The notes: generated by a model not told the origin, from the letters alone. Shown: positions 16,759-25,729, counted from the first letter of the stretch. The stretch is 64,000 nucleotides of DNA from Marinifilum_A sediminis (GCA_947496465.1 CANMCX010000002.1:620001-684000); one strand, 5' to 3'. Translations and numbers: made by a program.

Positions 16759-17403
16759 ATGTTAGAATTTAATTTTTTAGGCATTTCCGTTTTGGAATGG
16801 ATAGGGTATTTAGCCTCAATACTAGTTTTGGTGTCGTTAACCATGACCTCAATAATAAAATTAAGATGGTACAACTTAGCTGGTGCTATATTATTCTCAG
16901 CATACGGATTCTTAATTGGAGCACTTCCTGTAGGGATTATGAACTTCCTAATTGTCTGTGCCAATTTGTACAATCTACGAAAAATGTACTCTCGTAAAGA
17001 AGATTTCAAAATTATGGAAATAAAAGAGAATGATGAATTGCTAATGCATTTTCTTGACTTCTATAAAAAGGATATTAATAGTTTTTTTCCTGCATTTAAA
17101 AAGCAACCAAACCAATTGGCTATGCTAGTTCTAAGAGATCTTTCCGTTGCTGGAATATTCATAGGAACTCAGGAAGAAAATGAATTACGAATTGAATTGG
17201 ATTATGCTTTACCTCAGTACCGAGATTTTAAGGTCGGAAGTTATTTATATAAAAAATTAAATAATTTACTCAGTAAGCATGAAATAGATAGAGTCTACTG
17301 CGAATCGAATCAAAATCTTAAATACATGGAAAAGATGGGATTCGAAATCAGCGAAAAAAACAACAAAGCAATTATGCTTAAGACATTAAAAAAGCCCTTA
17401 TAA
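16759..17403 (+). CDS. YgjV-like membrane domain fused to a GNAT acetyltransferase domain
   Basis: A 214-residue two-part protein. Residues ~10-75 contain three short hydrophobic helices (EWIGYLASILVLVSLTM, LAGAILFSAYGFLIG, GIMNFLIVCANLYNL), matching the YgjV-type small membrane domain. Residues ~85-214 look like a GNAT N-acetyltransferase: AMLVLRDLSVAGIFIGTQ, then LDYALPQYRDFKVGSYLYKKL in place of the acetyl-CoA loop, and CESNQNLKYMEKMGFEI at the C-terminal strand. The acetyl-CoA loop (RDFKVGSYL) is only a partial match to the usual Q/RxxGxG/A. The substrate is unknown. The 3' end of the gene overlaps the terminator stem at 17379-17423. Confidence 0.7.
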   Translation: MLEFNFLGISVLEWIGYLASILVLVSLTMTSIIKLRWYNLAGAILFSAYGFLIGALPVGIMNFLIVCANLYNLRKMYSRKEDFKIMEIKENDELLMHFLDFYKKDINSFFPAFKKQPNQLAMLVLRDLSVAGIFIGTQEENELRIELDYALPQYRDFKVGSYLYKKLNNLLSKHEIDRVYCESNQNLKYMEKMGFEISEKNNKAIMLKTLKKPL

Positions 17404-17423
17404 AGGGCTTTTTTAATGTCTTA
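17379..17423. terminator. Bidirectional terminator with a 21-bp stem
   Basis: Arms 17379-17399 and 17403-17423 are perfectly complementary over 21 bases with a three-base loop. The core is AAAAAAGCCCTT paired with AAGGGCTTTTTT. It serves the converging genes on both sides and includes the stop codon of the plus-strand gene. Confidence 0.8.
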
Positions 17424-17425
17424 AA

Positions 17426-17620
17426 CTATTTTCCGGTTTCATCAGAATCCCTTGATTCCTTATTTTTTGCTCTTCCCGCCTCTTTAAGGGCTTTATCAAG
17501 AATCCATTCGATCTGTCCATTGGTACTTCGAAATTCATCAACAGCCCACTTTTCTAACTTTTTATACATTTCTGGACTCAGTCGCAGAACAAATGATTTC
17601 TTTTTAGTCATATCCTTCAA
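17426..17620 (-). CDS. Arc-type ribbon-helix-helix DNA-binding protein
   Basis: A 64-residue basic protein with the ribbon-helix-helix layout: a strand KKKSFVLRLSPEMYKKLEKWA, a helix, then NGQIEWILDKALKEAG. Arc/CopG-family proteins bind DNA as dimers through the N-terminal strand. It starts immediately after the SPFH gene (stop and start adjoin at 17620/17621), so the pair is translated together. A similar SPFH-plus-RHH arrangement recurs in other bacteria, but the target of regulation is unknown. MTKKKSF three codons downstream is an alternative start. The C-terminal tail is charged and probably disordered. Confidence 0.8.
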   Translation of the reverse strand: MKDMTKKKSFVLRLSPEMYKKLEKWAVDEFRSTNGQIEWILDKALKEAGRAKNKESRDSDETGK

Positions 17621-18475
17621 TTATTGATACAGACTTCCCGTATTCAGAACAGGAGTTGCATCCTTATCGGAACAAAGTACAACCATTAAGTTACTAACCA
17701 TAGTTGCTTTTTTATCTTCGTCCAAATCTACTATATCTTTTTCTGCCAACTCTTCTAATGCCATATCAACCATACTCACCGCTCCCTCAACAATCTTAAA
17801 TCTTGCCGCTACAACTGCCGTAGCCTGTTGTCTTCGAAGCATTGCTCCTGCAATTTCCGAGGCATACGCCAAGTAATTAATTCTTGCCTCCATTACCTCG
17901 ATTCCTGCAATTGCCAAACGATCAGTTAATTCACTCTCTAACAGCTCACTTACATCATTCCCTCCTGAACGAAGTGTAATTTCAGCTTGCTCATCTTCAA
18001 AATTATCGTATGGATAAGAGCCTGCCATGTGTCGAATGGCTGCTTCGGATTGAATCGAAACAAAATGTTCGTAATCATTTACATCAAAAGCTGCCTTGTA
18101 GGTATCCTTAACTCTCCAAACCAATACAACTCCAATCATGATAGGATTACCAATTTTATCATTTACTTTAATAGGATCACTGTCGAGATTTCGAGCACGT
18201 AAAGATATCTTTCTTTTTACAAATAATGGATTTACCCAGAAAAACCCATTAGATAAAATTGTTCCCTTATAAGCTCCAAACAAAACCAAAACTGCCGATT
18301 GATTTGGGTTTACTACTGTAAAACCTGGAATACAGAATAAAAACAAAAGAAACGACAATATAAAAATTGGATGCTTTATATACATCATTCCTAAAATACC
18401 TCCCACTAATAATAGAAGAACTACAAATACCATTAAAAATCCGGATATTCCGGTAAAAGATTTTTCTTGTCTCAT
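17621..18475 (-). CDS. SPFH (stomatin/prohibitin) domain membrane protein
   Basis: A 284-residue protein with two N-terminal hydrophobic segments (about 10-32 and 36-52). A band-7/SPFH domain follows: VVNPNQSAVLVLFGAYKGTI, then DSDPIKVNDKIGNPIMIGVVLVWRVKD and FVSIQSEAAIRHMAGSYPYD. A C-terminal helical region with EARINYLAYASEIAGAMLRRQQA is typical of oligomerisation. SPFH proteins form ring-like scaffolds in the inner membrane. It is co-transcribed with the downstream RHH protein. The partner protease or cargo cannot be inferred from this window. Confidence 0.88.
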   Translation of the reverse strand: MRQEKSFTGISGFLMVFVVLLLLVGGILGMMYIKHPIFILSFLLFLFCIPGFTVVNPNQSAVLVLFGAYKGTILSNGFFWVNPLFVKRKISLRARNLDSDPIKVNDKIGNPIMIGVVLVWRVKDTYKAAFDVNDYEHFVSIQSEAAIRHMAGSYPYDNFEDEQAEITLRSGGNDVSELLESELTDRLAIAGIEVMEARINYLAYASEIAGAMLRRQQATAVVAARFKIVEGAVSMVDMALEELAEKDIVDLDEDKKATMVSNLMVVLCSDKDATPVLNTGSLYQ

Positions 18476-18544
18476 ATCTTATCGTTTTAATATCATTTTG
18501 ATATCAATTTACAATAATTATTTGAGTTCTTCAAAATTTTAAAT

Positions 18545-18573
18545 GAAAAAAAATCGAGACAAATTGCCTCGAT
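18545..18573 (-). terminator. Intrinsic terminator of the small gene at 18580-18825
   Basis: On the minus strand AATCGAG and CTCGATT flank an eight-base loop and are followed by a run of T (plus-strand A-run at 18546-18552). Confidence 0.7.
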
Positions 18574-18579
18574 TCCTTC

Positions 18580-18825
18580 TTAATTCATTAATACTTCCCC
18601 TATATCCGGGATTTTAAGATTCACATTACATGTAGATTGGTGAAATGATTTTATTTTTTGAATCAATTCTCCAGATGGTTTCATTTTAAAACGATCCAAC
18701 AGGTCAATTAATTCTATAGAATCAAAAACAGAAGTTCCTGAGATTTTTTCCATGAGAGATATCATTTCATCAGTTGATTGTAATATGTCATTTTGTAATA
18801 GAGTATAAATTTCATTCATAGGCAC
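18580..18825 (-). CDS. Small helical protein of unknown function
   Basis: An 81-residue acidic, mostly helical protein (for example DEMISLMEKISGTSVFDSIELIDLLDRFKM). It has no signal peptide, metal motif or recognised family. It is flanked by its own terminator (18545-18573) and lies just downstream of the ECF sigma factor terminator on the same strand, so it is probably transcribed separately. The Met at the third codon is an alternative start. I do not recognise it. The codon use and the terminator argue that it is a real gene. Confidence 0.55.
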   Translation of the reverse strand: MPMNEIYTLLQNDILQSTDEMISLMEKISGTSVFDSIELIDLLDRFKMKPSGELIQKIKSFHQSTCNVNLKIPDIGEVLMN

Positions 18826-18883
18826 TTTTTTCCGTTTAATTTATACCTAAAACGCCCGATACTACTTTTTAGTATTTCAAAAT

Positions 18884-18910
18884 AAAAAAAGCCGGAAATA
18901 AATTTCCGGC
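18884..18910 (-). terminator. Intrinsic terminator of the ECF sigma factor gene
   Basis: GCCGGAAAT and ATTTCCGGC flank a two-base loop at 18891-18910. On the minus strand they are followed by seven T residues. Confidence 0.8.
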
Positions 18911-18935
18911 TAACTAATAAAAATCAAATAATCGA

Positions 18936-19532
18936 CTACTGAAAAGTCAAACTCATATTCCGATCATCAATGCTTTTTCTCATATTAATAAGCGCATAAC
19001 GCATGCGTCCTAATGCTGTATTAATACTAACATCGGTCTGATCGGCAATTTCTTTAAAACTTAAATCTTTATAATGTCGAAGAATCACAACTTCTCGCTG
19101 ATCGGGAGGCAATTCTTCTACTAAATCTCTAATATCCTGGTGGATTTGATTTCGAATCAAATCATCTTCGCAATTCTCATCACAAAATTTGCTGGAATTA
19201 AAAATATCCAACTCATAATCATCTTTTGAGAATGTGTTATTTTGCTTTTCTTTTCTGAAATGATCTATGATCAAATTGTGCGCAATGCGTAATACCCAGG
19301 CAAGAAATTTTCCATTATCCTGATATTTGCCCAAACGCAACGATCGGATTACCTTTATAAAGGTATCCTGAAACAGATCTTCAGTAAGCATATGATTTTT
19401 AACAATCAGATAGATATAGGTGTATACTCTGTCCTTGTGTCTGGTGATTAGGACGTCAATACTATCATGATTACCATCAATATATTGCTTAACGAGATCA
19501 TAATCGGTAGGATTATTTTTTCTCAAATTCAC
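18936..19532 (-). CDS. ECF-type RNA polymerase sigma factor
   Basis: A 198-residue sigma-70 family factor with regions 2 and 4 only. Region 2 contains DRVYTYIYLIVKNHMLTEDLFQDTFIKV and WVLRIAHNLIIDHFRK. Region 4 contains LPPDQREVVILRHYKDLSFKEIADQTDVSINTALGRMRYALINMRK, a clear helix-turn-helix for the -35-type element. No anti-sigma gene or FecR/SusCD pair lies next to it. This makes it a stand-alone factor of the broadly conserved Bacteroidota type rather than a nutrient-utilisation regulator. A strong terminator follows at 18884-18910. Confidence 0.92.
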   Translation of the reverse strand: MNLRKNNPTDYDLVKQYIDGNHDSIDVLITRHKDRVYTYIYLIVKNHMLTEDLFQDTFIKVIRSLRLGKYQDNGKFLAWVLRIAHNLIIDHFRKEKQNNTFSKDDYELDIFNSSKFCDENCEDDLIRNQIHQDIRDLVEELPPDQREVVILRHYKDLSFKEIADQTDVSINTALGRMRYALINMRKSIDDRNMSLTFQ

Positions 19533-19642
19533 AGCTATTTACTTTGTTAAACAGTGTAAAGTTTTAATCGATAAGCAATATCTCCTTTATTTGTGGTTCA
19601 TAATCGGGGTAACAATATGCAATAAACTAATTTTTCCTGAGA

Positions 19643-19673
19643 TTTGAAAATCTTTAGAAGTTAAATAACTTTG
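19643..19673 (+). promoter_or_regulatory. Promoter of uvrA
   Basis: TTTG at 19643-19646, a 19-base spacer and TAACTTTG at 19666-19673 match the Bacteroidota primary-sigma promoter exactly. Transcription should start near 19680, about 50 bases before the uvrA ATG. No SOS-type palindrome is evident. Confidence 0.75.
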
Positions 19674-19728
19674 GAGATTCAATTTTAGGACAATAATTCA
19701 ACAATCGACTCTGCGAAAGAATTAAAAA

Positions 19729-22512
19729 ATGACTGATAAGATAAGCGAAGAATACATTCATATAAAAGGTGCACGAGTGCACAATTTGAAAAACATTGAT
19801 TTAAAGATTCCAAGGAATCAATTCATTGTTATTACTGGTTTATCGGGTTCTGGTAAATCATCCTTAGCATTCGACACACTTTATGCTGAAGGACAAAGAA
19901 GATATGTGGAGAGTTTATCTGCCTATGCAAGACAATTTTTGGGTAGAATTGACAAACCTGAAGTTGATTTTATTAAAGGAATTCCTCCTGCTATCGCTAT
20001 TGAGCAAAAGGTAAACACGAGAAATCCACGTTCAACTGTTGGAACATCAACCGAAATTTATGACTATTTAAAGTTACTTTTTGCGCGAATTGGTAAAACC
20101 TATTCGCCAATTTCTAATGCTTTGGTAAAACGTCATTCCATTACCGATGTTGTAAATTTTATATTAAAGCAAAAGAAAGATCTCCCTGTTATGATATTGG
20201 CAGAAATGCAGAATTCTGATCGTAGCAAAAAAGAACAACTGGAAGTTTTATCAAAACAAGGATTCTCCAGAATTGAAATTAATGGTCAAATTCATAAAAT
20301 TCATGACGCTTTAGAAGCTCCGGAAATTCTTCCCGATAACGAGCCAATTCATATTGTTATAGACAGAATCCGAGTTTCCGATGACGAGGACACTCAAAAT
20401 AGAATAGCTGATTCTTTACAAACTGCATTTTACGAGGGTAATGGTGAATGCTTGATTTCATTTCGAGATGTAAGCTATAATTTTTCAAACCGTTTTGAAG
20501 CCGATGGAATTGTATTTGAAGATCCAAATGTACACACATTTAGCTTTAACAATCCGGTTGGAGCCTGTCCTAAATGCGAGGGTTTTGGTAAAGTAATTGG
20601 TATTGATGAAGATTTGGTGATTCCTAACAAAACAACGAGCATTTACGATGATGCTGTGGTTTGCTGGAAAGGCGAAAAAATGCAAGAATGGAAGAATAAA
20701 TTGGTTTATGCTGCTGATAAATTCGATTTCCCAATTCATCGCCCCTATTTTGAATTAAGTGAGGAGCACAAGCTACTACTGTGGACAGGTAACAAACACT
20801 TTAAAGGCTTAAATGCTTTTTTCAAATATCTGGAATCTAAACAATACAAAATACAATACAGGGTGATGCTTTCCAGATATAGAGGAAAAACAACTTGCCC
20901 TGATTGTAGAGGAACAAGATTAAAAAAAGAAGCAGGATACGTTAAAATTCAAGATAAAAACATTCAGGATTTGGTTTTAATGCCAATTAGTGAATTGAAT
21001 GATTTCTTTAACCATCTTAAATTGACCGAAACTGAAGCTCAAATAGCAAAGCGCTTACTTACTGATATTAATAACAGATTACAATTCTTATCTGATGTTG
21101 GATTAGGTTATCTAACCTTGAATAGACTCTCAAGTAGTTTGTCTGGTGGAGAATCGCAACGAATAAATTTGGCAACTTCGCTCGGAAGTAGTTTGGTTGG
21201 CTCTTTGTACATTTTAGATGAACCAAGTATTGGTTTACACTCGAGAGATACCGATCTATTAATAAAAGTACTTAAACAGCTTCGTGATTTAGGAAATACT
21301 GTAATCGTGGTTGAGCATGACGAAGACATTATACTTGCAGCAGATCATGTAATCGATATTGGTCCTTACGCTGGTAGATTAGGTGGTGAAGTTGTTTTTG
21401 AAGGAAATTTGAACGAACTAAAAGAGTCCAATGAGAGCTTAACCTCACAATATATTTCTCAGGAAAGATCGATTCCTGTTCCCGAAAAAAGAAAGAAATG
21501 GAACAATTACATTGAAATTATTGGTGCTCGTGAAAATAACCTTAAAGGATTGAATATTAAATTTCCTCTGAATGTGATGAGCGTGATAACAGGTGTGAGT
21601 GGTTCCGGTAAATCCTCATTGGTAAAAACAATTCTTTACCCCGCACTAAAGAAACATTACGGCGGTTATTCCGATAAAAGTGGTCATTTCGATGCATTAA
21701 AGGGAGATTTGCAACTTGTAAAAAACATTGAATTTGTCGATCAAAATCCAATTGGTAAATCTTCAAGATCGAATCCGGTAACCTATCTTAAAGCTTACGA
21801 CGAAATTAGAAAACTATACGCTGACCAAAAAGCAGCTCAATACAGCGGTTTTAAAGCTTCGCACTTTTCTTTTAATATCGATGGAGGAAGATGTGATGAA
21901 TGTCAGGGAGAAGGTATTATTAAGGTCGAGATGCAGTTTATGGCTGACATTTACTTGCAATGCGAAAGCTGCAAAGGCAAGAGATTTAAAGATGATATAT
22001 TGAACATTCGTTTTCAAGAAAAGAACATTCATGATGTTTTGGAAATGACTGTTAACGAAGCAACAGAATTTTTCAGTTTATCTAAAGGGAAAACTGAAAA
22101 GAAAATTGTTCAACGCCTTCAACCGCTTGTAGATGTTGGATTGGGATATGTAAAATTAGGTCAATCTTCGAGTACACTAAGTGGTGGAGAGAGTCAACGT
22201 GTGAAACTTGCTTCCTTTTTGGCAAAAGAAAAAGCCGAACCATGTTTGTTTATTTTCGATGAACCTACAACAGGATTGCATTTTCATGATATCCACAAAT
22301 TAATGGACGCTTTTAATGCATTAATCGCAAGAGGTCATACGCTTATTATTATTGAACACAATATGGAAATAATAAAAAGTGCCGATTGGCTTATTGATTT
22401 AGGTCCTGAAGGAGGAAACAAAGGAGGTGAAATTGTTTTTGAAGGTACACCAGAAGAAACAATACTTTGCAATGATTCGTTTACAGGCAAATACTTAAAG
22501 GAAAAATTATAA
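19729..22512 (+). CDS. uvrA: Excinuclease ABC subunit A
   Basis: A 927-residue DNA-damage sensor of nucleotide excision repair, which loads UvrB at lesions. Two ABC modules are present. The first P-loop is GLSGSGKSSLAF (38-49) and the second is GVSGSGKSSL. Two signature motifs read SGGESQR, and two Walker B strands end LDEPSIGLH and FDEPTTGLH. Zinc modules CPKCEGFGKV, CPDCRG and CDECQGEG/CESCKG are intact. ARQFLGRIDKPEVDFIKG and STVGTSTEIYDYLKLLFARIG are typical. The length is normal. It has a clear promoter and terminator and is monocistronic. Confidence 0.97.
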   Translation: MTDKISEEYIHIKGARVHNLKNIDLKIPRNQFIVITGLSGSGKSSLAFDTLYAEGQRRYVESLSAYARQFLGRIDKPEVDFIKGIPPAIAIEQKVNTRNPRSTVGTSTEIYDYLKLLFARIGKTYSPISNALVKRHSITDVVNFILKQKKDLPVMILAEMQNSDRSKKEQLEVLSKQGFSRIEINGQIHKIHDALEAPEILPDNEPIHIVIDRIRVSDDEDTQNRIADSLQTAFYEGNGECLISFRDVSYNFSNRFEADGIVFEDPNVHTFSFNNPVGACPKCEGFGKVIGIDEDLVIPNKTTSIYDDAVVCWKGEKMQEWKNKLVYAADKFDFPIHRPYFELSEEHKLLLWTGNKHFKGLNAFFKYLESKQYKIQYRVMLSRYRGKTTCPDCRGTRLKKEAGYVKIQDKNIQDLVLMPISELNDFFNHLKLTETEAQIAKRLLTDINNRLQFLSDVGLGYLTLNRLSSSLSGGESQRINLATSLGSSLVGSLYILDEPSIGLHSRDTDLLIKVLKQLRDLGNTVIVVEHDEDIILAADHVIDIGPYAGRLGGEVVFEGNLNELKESNESLTSQYISQERSIPVPEKRKKWNNYIEIIGARENNLKGLNIKFPLNVMSVITGVSGSGKSSLVKTILYPALKKHYGGYSDKSGHFDALKGDLQLVKNIEFVDQNPIGKSSRSNPVTYLKAYDEIRKLYADQKAAQYSGFKASHFSFNIDGGRCDECQGEGIIKVEMQFMADIYLQCESCKGKRFKDDILNIRFQEKNIHDVLEMTVNEATEFFSLSKGKTEKKIVQRLQPLVDVGLGYVKLGQSSSTLSGGESQRVKLASFLAKEKAEPCLFIFDEPTTGLHFHDIHKLMDAFNALIARGHTLIIIEHNMEIIKSADWLIDLGPEGGNKGGEIVFEGTPEETILCNDSFTGKYLKEKL

Positions 22513-22516
22513 GTAG

Positions 22517-22547
22517 AAAAGGTTCCCAAATTGGGAACCTTTTTTTT
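22517..22547. terminator. Bidirectional terminator between uvrA and the next gene
   Basis: Thirteen-base arms AAAAGGTTCCCAA and TTGGGAACCTTTT with a single central base are followed by more T. A-runs and T-runs on both sides allow it to serve both converging genes. Confidence 0.85.
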
Positions 22548-22980
22548 ACATTTCTAATCCAAAAAGCATAGCCACACAGCCATTTATGCTTCTATCAAAT
22601 TCTTTATCCTTCTCTTTTATAAATTTTAATGATATGATTAGTGTTGCCGATTTATCCAATTCAAAATCATAATATCCTACAAATCCCTCTTCCTTATTAT
22701 CGAAAATAACTTCCAAATCAGAATTCATTATTTTAAAATGTACAGGCGGTAAATGATCTTCCGGACAAACTACCATTCTATATTTTTGTCCGCTAAAAAA
22801 AGCTTTATGAAGCTCTACTTCCTCTCCCAGATTAAGAACTACACCATTGTAATTTCCATCATGAATAAAGCTCCCCAACTGCGGTTTACATTCAGTTTTT
22901 GCAAACCCTTTGCATTGTGAAAACCCGAAATTAACATTAAAAAGTACGGCTAGAATAAAAAGTATAAATTTAAATCTCAT
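22546..22980 (-). CDS. Small secreted protein of unknown function
   Basis: A 144-residue protein if translation starts at the Met at 22980, which gives a clean signal peptide (MRFKFILFILAVLF...FGFSQ). An upstream Met at 23007 would add nine polar residues before it and is less likely. The mature part has Cys residues near its ends, a central PEDHLPPVHFKIMNSDLEVIFD strand pair and GYYDFELDKSATLIISLKFI. This resembles a small beta-sandwich. It is periplasmic or exported. It lies ten bases below the lipoprotein gene at 23017 on the same strand, and similar secreted/lipoprotein pairs are common in Bacteroidota. I know of no function. Confidence 0.6.
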   Translation of the reverse strand: MRFKFILFILAVLFNVNFGFSQCKGFAKTECKPQLGSFIHDGNYNGVVLNLGEEVELHKAFFSGQKYRMVVCPEDHLPPVHFKIMNSDLEVIFDNKEEGFVGYYDFELDKSATLIISLKFIKEKDKEFDRSINGCVAMLFGLEM

Positions 22981-23016
22981 AAATTGTACATTAGAATAAT
23001 TTGACAATGCAATTGA

Positions 23017-23868
23017 TCAATTAACCATATAGTTTCGTATATCTTTAATTTTTAAACATATTTGTTCAAAACCAATTAAATCGTAACGCTCATAAAAATC
23101 TAAATTTTCATTATCTGACTTAATCGTTTTTGTAAACAACCTTTCAAGCTCCAAGATATCTTTATAAATTGGCTCAACAACAGCATCGGTCTGATTCTCA
23201 CTCAATACATTTTTGATACTCTCAAGTGACAACTTCTGTTCTAAAACTCTCTTTATTAAAATCTGATGCTTAACTTCATCCGTTTTAACACTTTGTGTTG
23301 CCAAATAAAGACTCTCTATCCATCCCGAAATCATCATTAAAGAAGCCAAAGTGTATCTATCCTGCTCTCTTAACTGTTCACTTGATTCCATGTAAATTTC
23401 AGAAATGATATCTACAATTAATTCTTTATTGGTCAAGTTCTCTTCAAGTAGCTTAATTTTTGCCGGCTCTACAGTTCTTAATACTCCTAAAGATTCTGCT
23501 AAATTTGTTGCAATATTTATATACTCCATCGAAATTTGATATTGCTCATTTAAACCTGCATAACTCAAGTCTGCGCAATAGATTCCCAAAGCGATAGATC
23601 TGGATGCACTGGTAGAGTAACTTGGTAAATTATCTGTACTGTTGAGTAGGTCTTCTCTAAAATGTATTCCTGTTTTTTTAATCAATAAAGACGTCTCAAT
23701 TGGACTTGGAAGTACAAAGAAAATTTTCTTCATTTTCTCCGTATTCTCTTTCATCAATTGCATCTCAATATTCTCCGAAGTTAGTTTACTATCACCTTTT
23801 TTTGATGAAATCCAATTGCATGCTCCTAAAAATCCCCAAATAAAAAATATCAATAAAATCTTTCTCAT
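23017..23868 (-). CDS. Helical lipoprotein of unknown function
   Basis: A 283-residue predicted lipoprotein with lipobox LGAC (residues 14-17) after a 13-residue hydrophobic stretch. The mature part is almost entirely helical and rich in Leu, Glu and Lys. It holds the segment ALGIYCADLSYAGLNEQYQISMEY, which recurs in a group of Bacteroidota lipoproteins without assigned function. It is probably anchored in the inner leaflet of the outer membrane. The next gene on this strand is the small secreted protein, 36 bases downstream of its stop. No enzymatic motif is visible. Confidence 0.65.
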   Translation of the reverse strand: MRKILLIFFIWGFLGACNWISSKKGDSKLTSENIEMQLMKENTEKMKKIFFVLPSPIETSLLIKKTGIHFREDLLNSTDNLPSYSTSASRSIALGIYCADLSYAGLNEQYQISMEYINIATNLAESLGVLRTVEPAKIKLLEENLTNKELIVDIISEIYMESSEQLREQDRYTLASLMMISGWIESLYLATQSVKTDEVKHQILIKRVLEQKLSLESIKNVLSENQTDAVVEPIYKDILELERLFTKTIKSDNENLDFYERYDLIGFEQICLKIKDIRNYMVN

Positions 23869-24044
23869 AGAAACGTAAATAGCTTAATAAATATCAATGG
23901 AAATTAAATTACGATTTTTTATCAATAAAAACTCAATTATAAGCAGTTTTAAGTCAATAAATATTGCATTAAAATAATGATTCATTTTAAATAAACTTAA
24001 ACCTGTTAAATTTCATTGAATGCATTAGTAATAGTATATTTTAT

Positions 24045-24052
24045 TAATTTTG
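24045..24052 (+). promoter_or_regulatory. Candidate -7 element
   Basis: TAATTTTG matches TAnnTTTG and lies 23 bases before the ATG of the gene at 24076. The upstream TTTG element is missing. Confidence 0.35.
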
Positions 24053-24075
24053 CATTGATAATAAATGAGTGAATT

Positions 24076-24597
24076 ATGAGCGAGATAAACAAAAAAGAAC
24101 TTCATAGCAAAATAATATCCGGACTTCAATCAAGCGATGCGAAAGTTGTAAGCGATTCAATCAATCAACTTCGTGAAGAAGGTCAATTACAAGATATTGT
24201 CATCTTATTTGATTTGCTGTTAAAGCAACCAAGCGAAGAAATTAAAGATACTATCTTAAAATTTCTGGCTGATGTTAAAGATAAAAAAGCAGATGAGATA
24301 TTTGTTAAGGCAATAACAGAAGAAAAATATTCGAGTATTAGAAAAGAGATTACGGGTATTTGCTGGCAATCGAGTATTGATTTTACTCCTTACGTGTCTG
24401 TTTTTGTAGATATTTTAATCCAATCGAATTTTGAAACAGCTTTTGAGGCATTCACCGTAATTGAAAACTTCACCAGCAAAATTAATGAAAATGAAAAAAT
24501 ACTTCAACAAGATAAATTAAAAGATGCCATTCCAGTGGCAGCAGAAGAAGTGAAAGGTATGATTCATGAATGTATCCACATTCTGGATCAATTTTAA
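24076..24597 (+). CDS. HEAT-like helical repeat protein
   Basis: A 173-residue acidic cytosolic protein made of helical pairs. For example, SSDAKVVSDSINQLREEGQL is followed by DIVILFDLLLKQPSEEIKDTILKFLADVKDKKADEIFVKAI. This is the pattern of HEAT/armadillo-type repeats used for protein binding. No catalytic residues are evident. It is monocistronic, with a -7-like element just upstream and a strong bidirectional terminator downstream. Bacteroidota genomes usually carry one such gene, but the partner is unknown to me. Confidence 0.65.
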   Translation: MSEINKKELHSKIISGLQSSDAKVVSDSINQLREEGQLQDIVILFDLLLKQPSEEIKDTILKFLADVKDKKADEIFVKAITEEKYSSIRKEITGICWQSSIDFTPYVSVFVDILIQSNFETAFEAFTVIENFTSKINENEKILQQDKLKDAIPVAAEEVKGMIHECIHILDQF

Positions 24598-24638
24598 AAA
24601 CAAAAAGGCTGAATCAAATGATTCAGCCTTTTTGTTTT
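24597..24638. terminator. Bidirectional terminator with 19-bp stem
   Basis: Arms 24597-24615 and 24620-24638 are complementary over 19 bases around the loop AAAT. The core is AAAAAGGCTGAATC paired with GATTCAGCCTTTTT. It serves the converging genes on either side. Confidence 0.85.
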
Positions 24639-25642
24639 TATATCATTACATCTTTTTCGTTATTCGAAAAGTATTTCATGAATTGCGCTCTTTCATATAA
24701 AGCTGAATCAGGAATATTTCCATAACTCAACTTACCTCTAAATTCATCAACTGATTTGAATTCCTTTTTATTCATCCAAGCTGTAATCTCCTCAAGAAGT
24801 TTTGTTACCTGATCGAAACCATGCTCATAAACCGTAGAACAAATTTGAATAGTTTTAGCACCAGCTAACAACTGCTTAATTGCAGCTTCACCACTATGAA
24901 TACCCGTTGATGCAGAAATATCGATTCCTTTAATTTTATCAGATAACATACCAACCCAACGTAAAGATCTTCGAATATCACCAGCAGTACTTAATACCTC
25001 TGCACTTGTGATTTTCATTTCATTAATATCGATATCAGGTTCGTAAAATCTATTAAACAACACCAAAGAATCGGCTCCATCAGCATTCAAACGGTTTGCC
25101 AATGAGAACAAATTGGTAAAATAAATACCCAATTTCATCGATATCGGAATATTTACCTCTTTTTTAACTGCATTAAAAATATCGTAATACAACTGCTCAT
25201 AATCAGTTGAACTCATATTTCTATCGTTCGGTACAATAAAAGCATTCAGTTCAATTGCATCTGCACCAGCCTTTTCAATTTCCTTTGCAAATTGTGTCCA
25301 ATCAGATGAAGAAACACAGTTGATACTAGCAATTACAGGAATCGAAACAGCTTCTTTAGCCTCTTTAATCAAAGCCAAATAATTTGAAACCGAATTGCCC
25401 TTAATGTAATTTTGAATGTAATCTTCGGCTTCAGGATAACCTACATTTGCAGGATCTTTTCCTATAAGGTGGCGAGCTTCGTTTGTAATTTGTTCTTCGA
25501 ACAAAGATTTAAGAACAACTGCTCCTGCTCCCTTTTCTTCAATAATTTTGATTTTTCTTACCGAATTAGTAAGACCTGAACTACTGACAATTATAGGATT
25601 CTTTAATTGCAATCCCATATAAGTGGTTTCAAGATTTATCAT
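24638..25642 (-). CDS. Dihydroorotate dehydrogenase-like flavoprotein
   Basis: A 334-residue TIM-barrel protein that resembles class 1 dihydroorotate dehydrogenases. It has LQLKNPIIVSSSGLTNSVRKI at the start, GADAIELNAF, ISMKLGIYFTNL and a C-terminal phosphate-binding strand STGIHSGEAAIKQLLAGAKTIQICS. The usual active-site Cys/Ser and orotate-contacting Asn pattern of PyrD is only partly kept, and genes of this type normally coexist with a true pyrD. It is therefore best called a DHOD-like FMN oxidoreductase of unknown substrate. A TATATTTG -7 element is 38 bases upstream. It ends at the terminator at 24597-24638. Confidence 0.8.
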   Translation of the reverse strand: MINLETTYMGLQLKNPIIVSSSGLTNSVRKIKIIEEKGAGAVVLKSLFEEQITNEARHLIGKDPANVGYPEAEDYIQNYIKGNSVSNYLALIKEAKEAVSIPVIASINCVSSSDWTQFAKEIEKAGADAIELNAFIVPNDRNMSSTDYEQLYYDIFNAVKKEVNIPISMKLGIYFTNLFSLANRLNADGADSLVLFNRFYEPDIDINEMKITSAEVLSTAGDIRRSLRWVGMLSDKIKGIDISASTGIHSGEAAIKQLLAGAKTIQICSTVYEHGFDQVTKLLEEITAWMNKKEFKSVDEFRGKLSYGNIPDSALYERAQFMKYFSNNEKDVMI

Positions 25643-25679
25643 AGTATTTTGATTTTTTTGTATTTCAAACGTTGACGAA

Positions 25680-25687
25680 CAAATATA
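25680..25687 (-). promoter_or_regulatory. Candidate -7 element of the DHOD-like gene
   Basis: The minus strand reads TATATTTG, an exact TAnnTTTG match, 38 bases before the start codon. No matching upstream element is seen. Confidence 0.4.
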
Positions 25688-25729
25688 ATGATTTAAAATA
25701 GAAATTCGATCCGAACAAAAAAGTTTAGA

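Noticed and set aside
24638..25642. pyrD (true dihydroorotate dehydrogenase)
   Set aside because: Active-site residues are only partly kept and the gene has no pyrimidine context, so only a DHOD-like call is supported.
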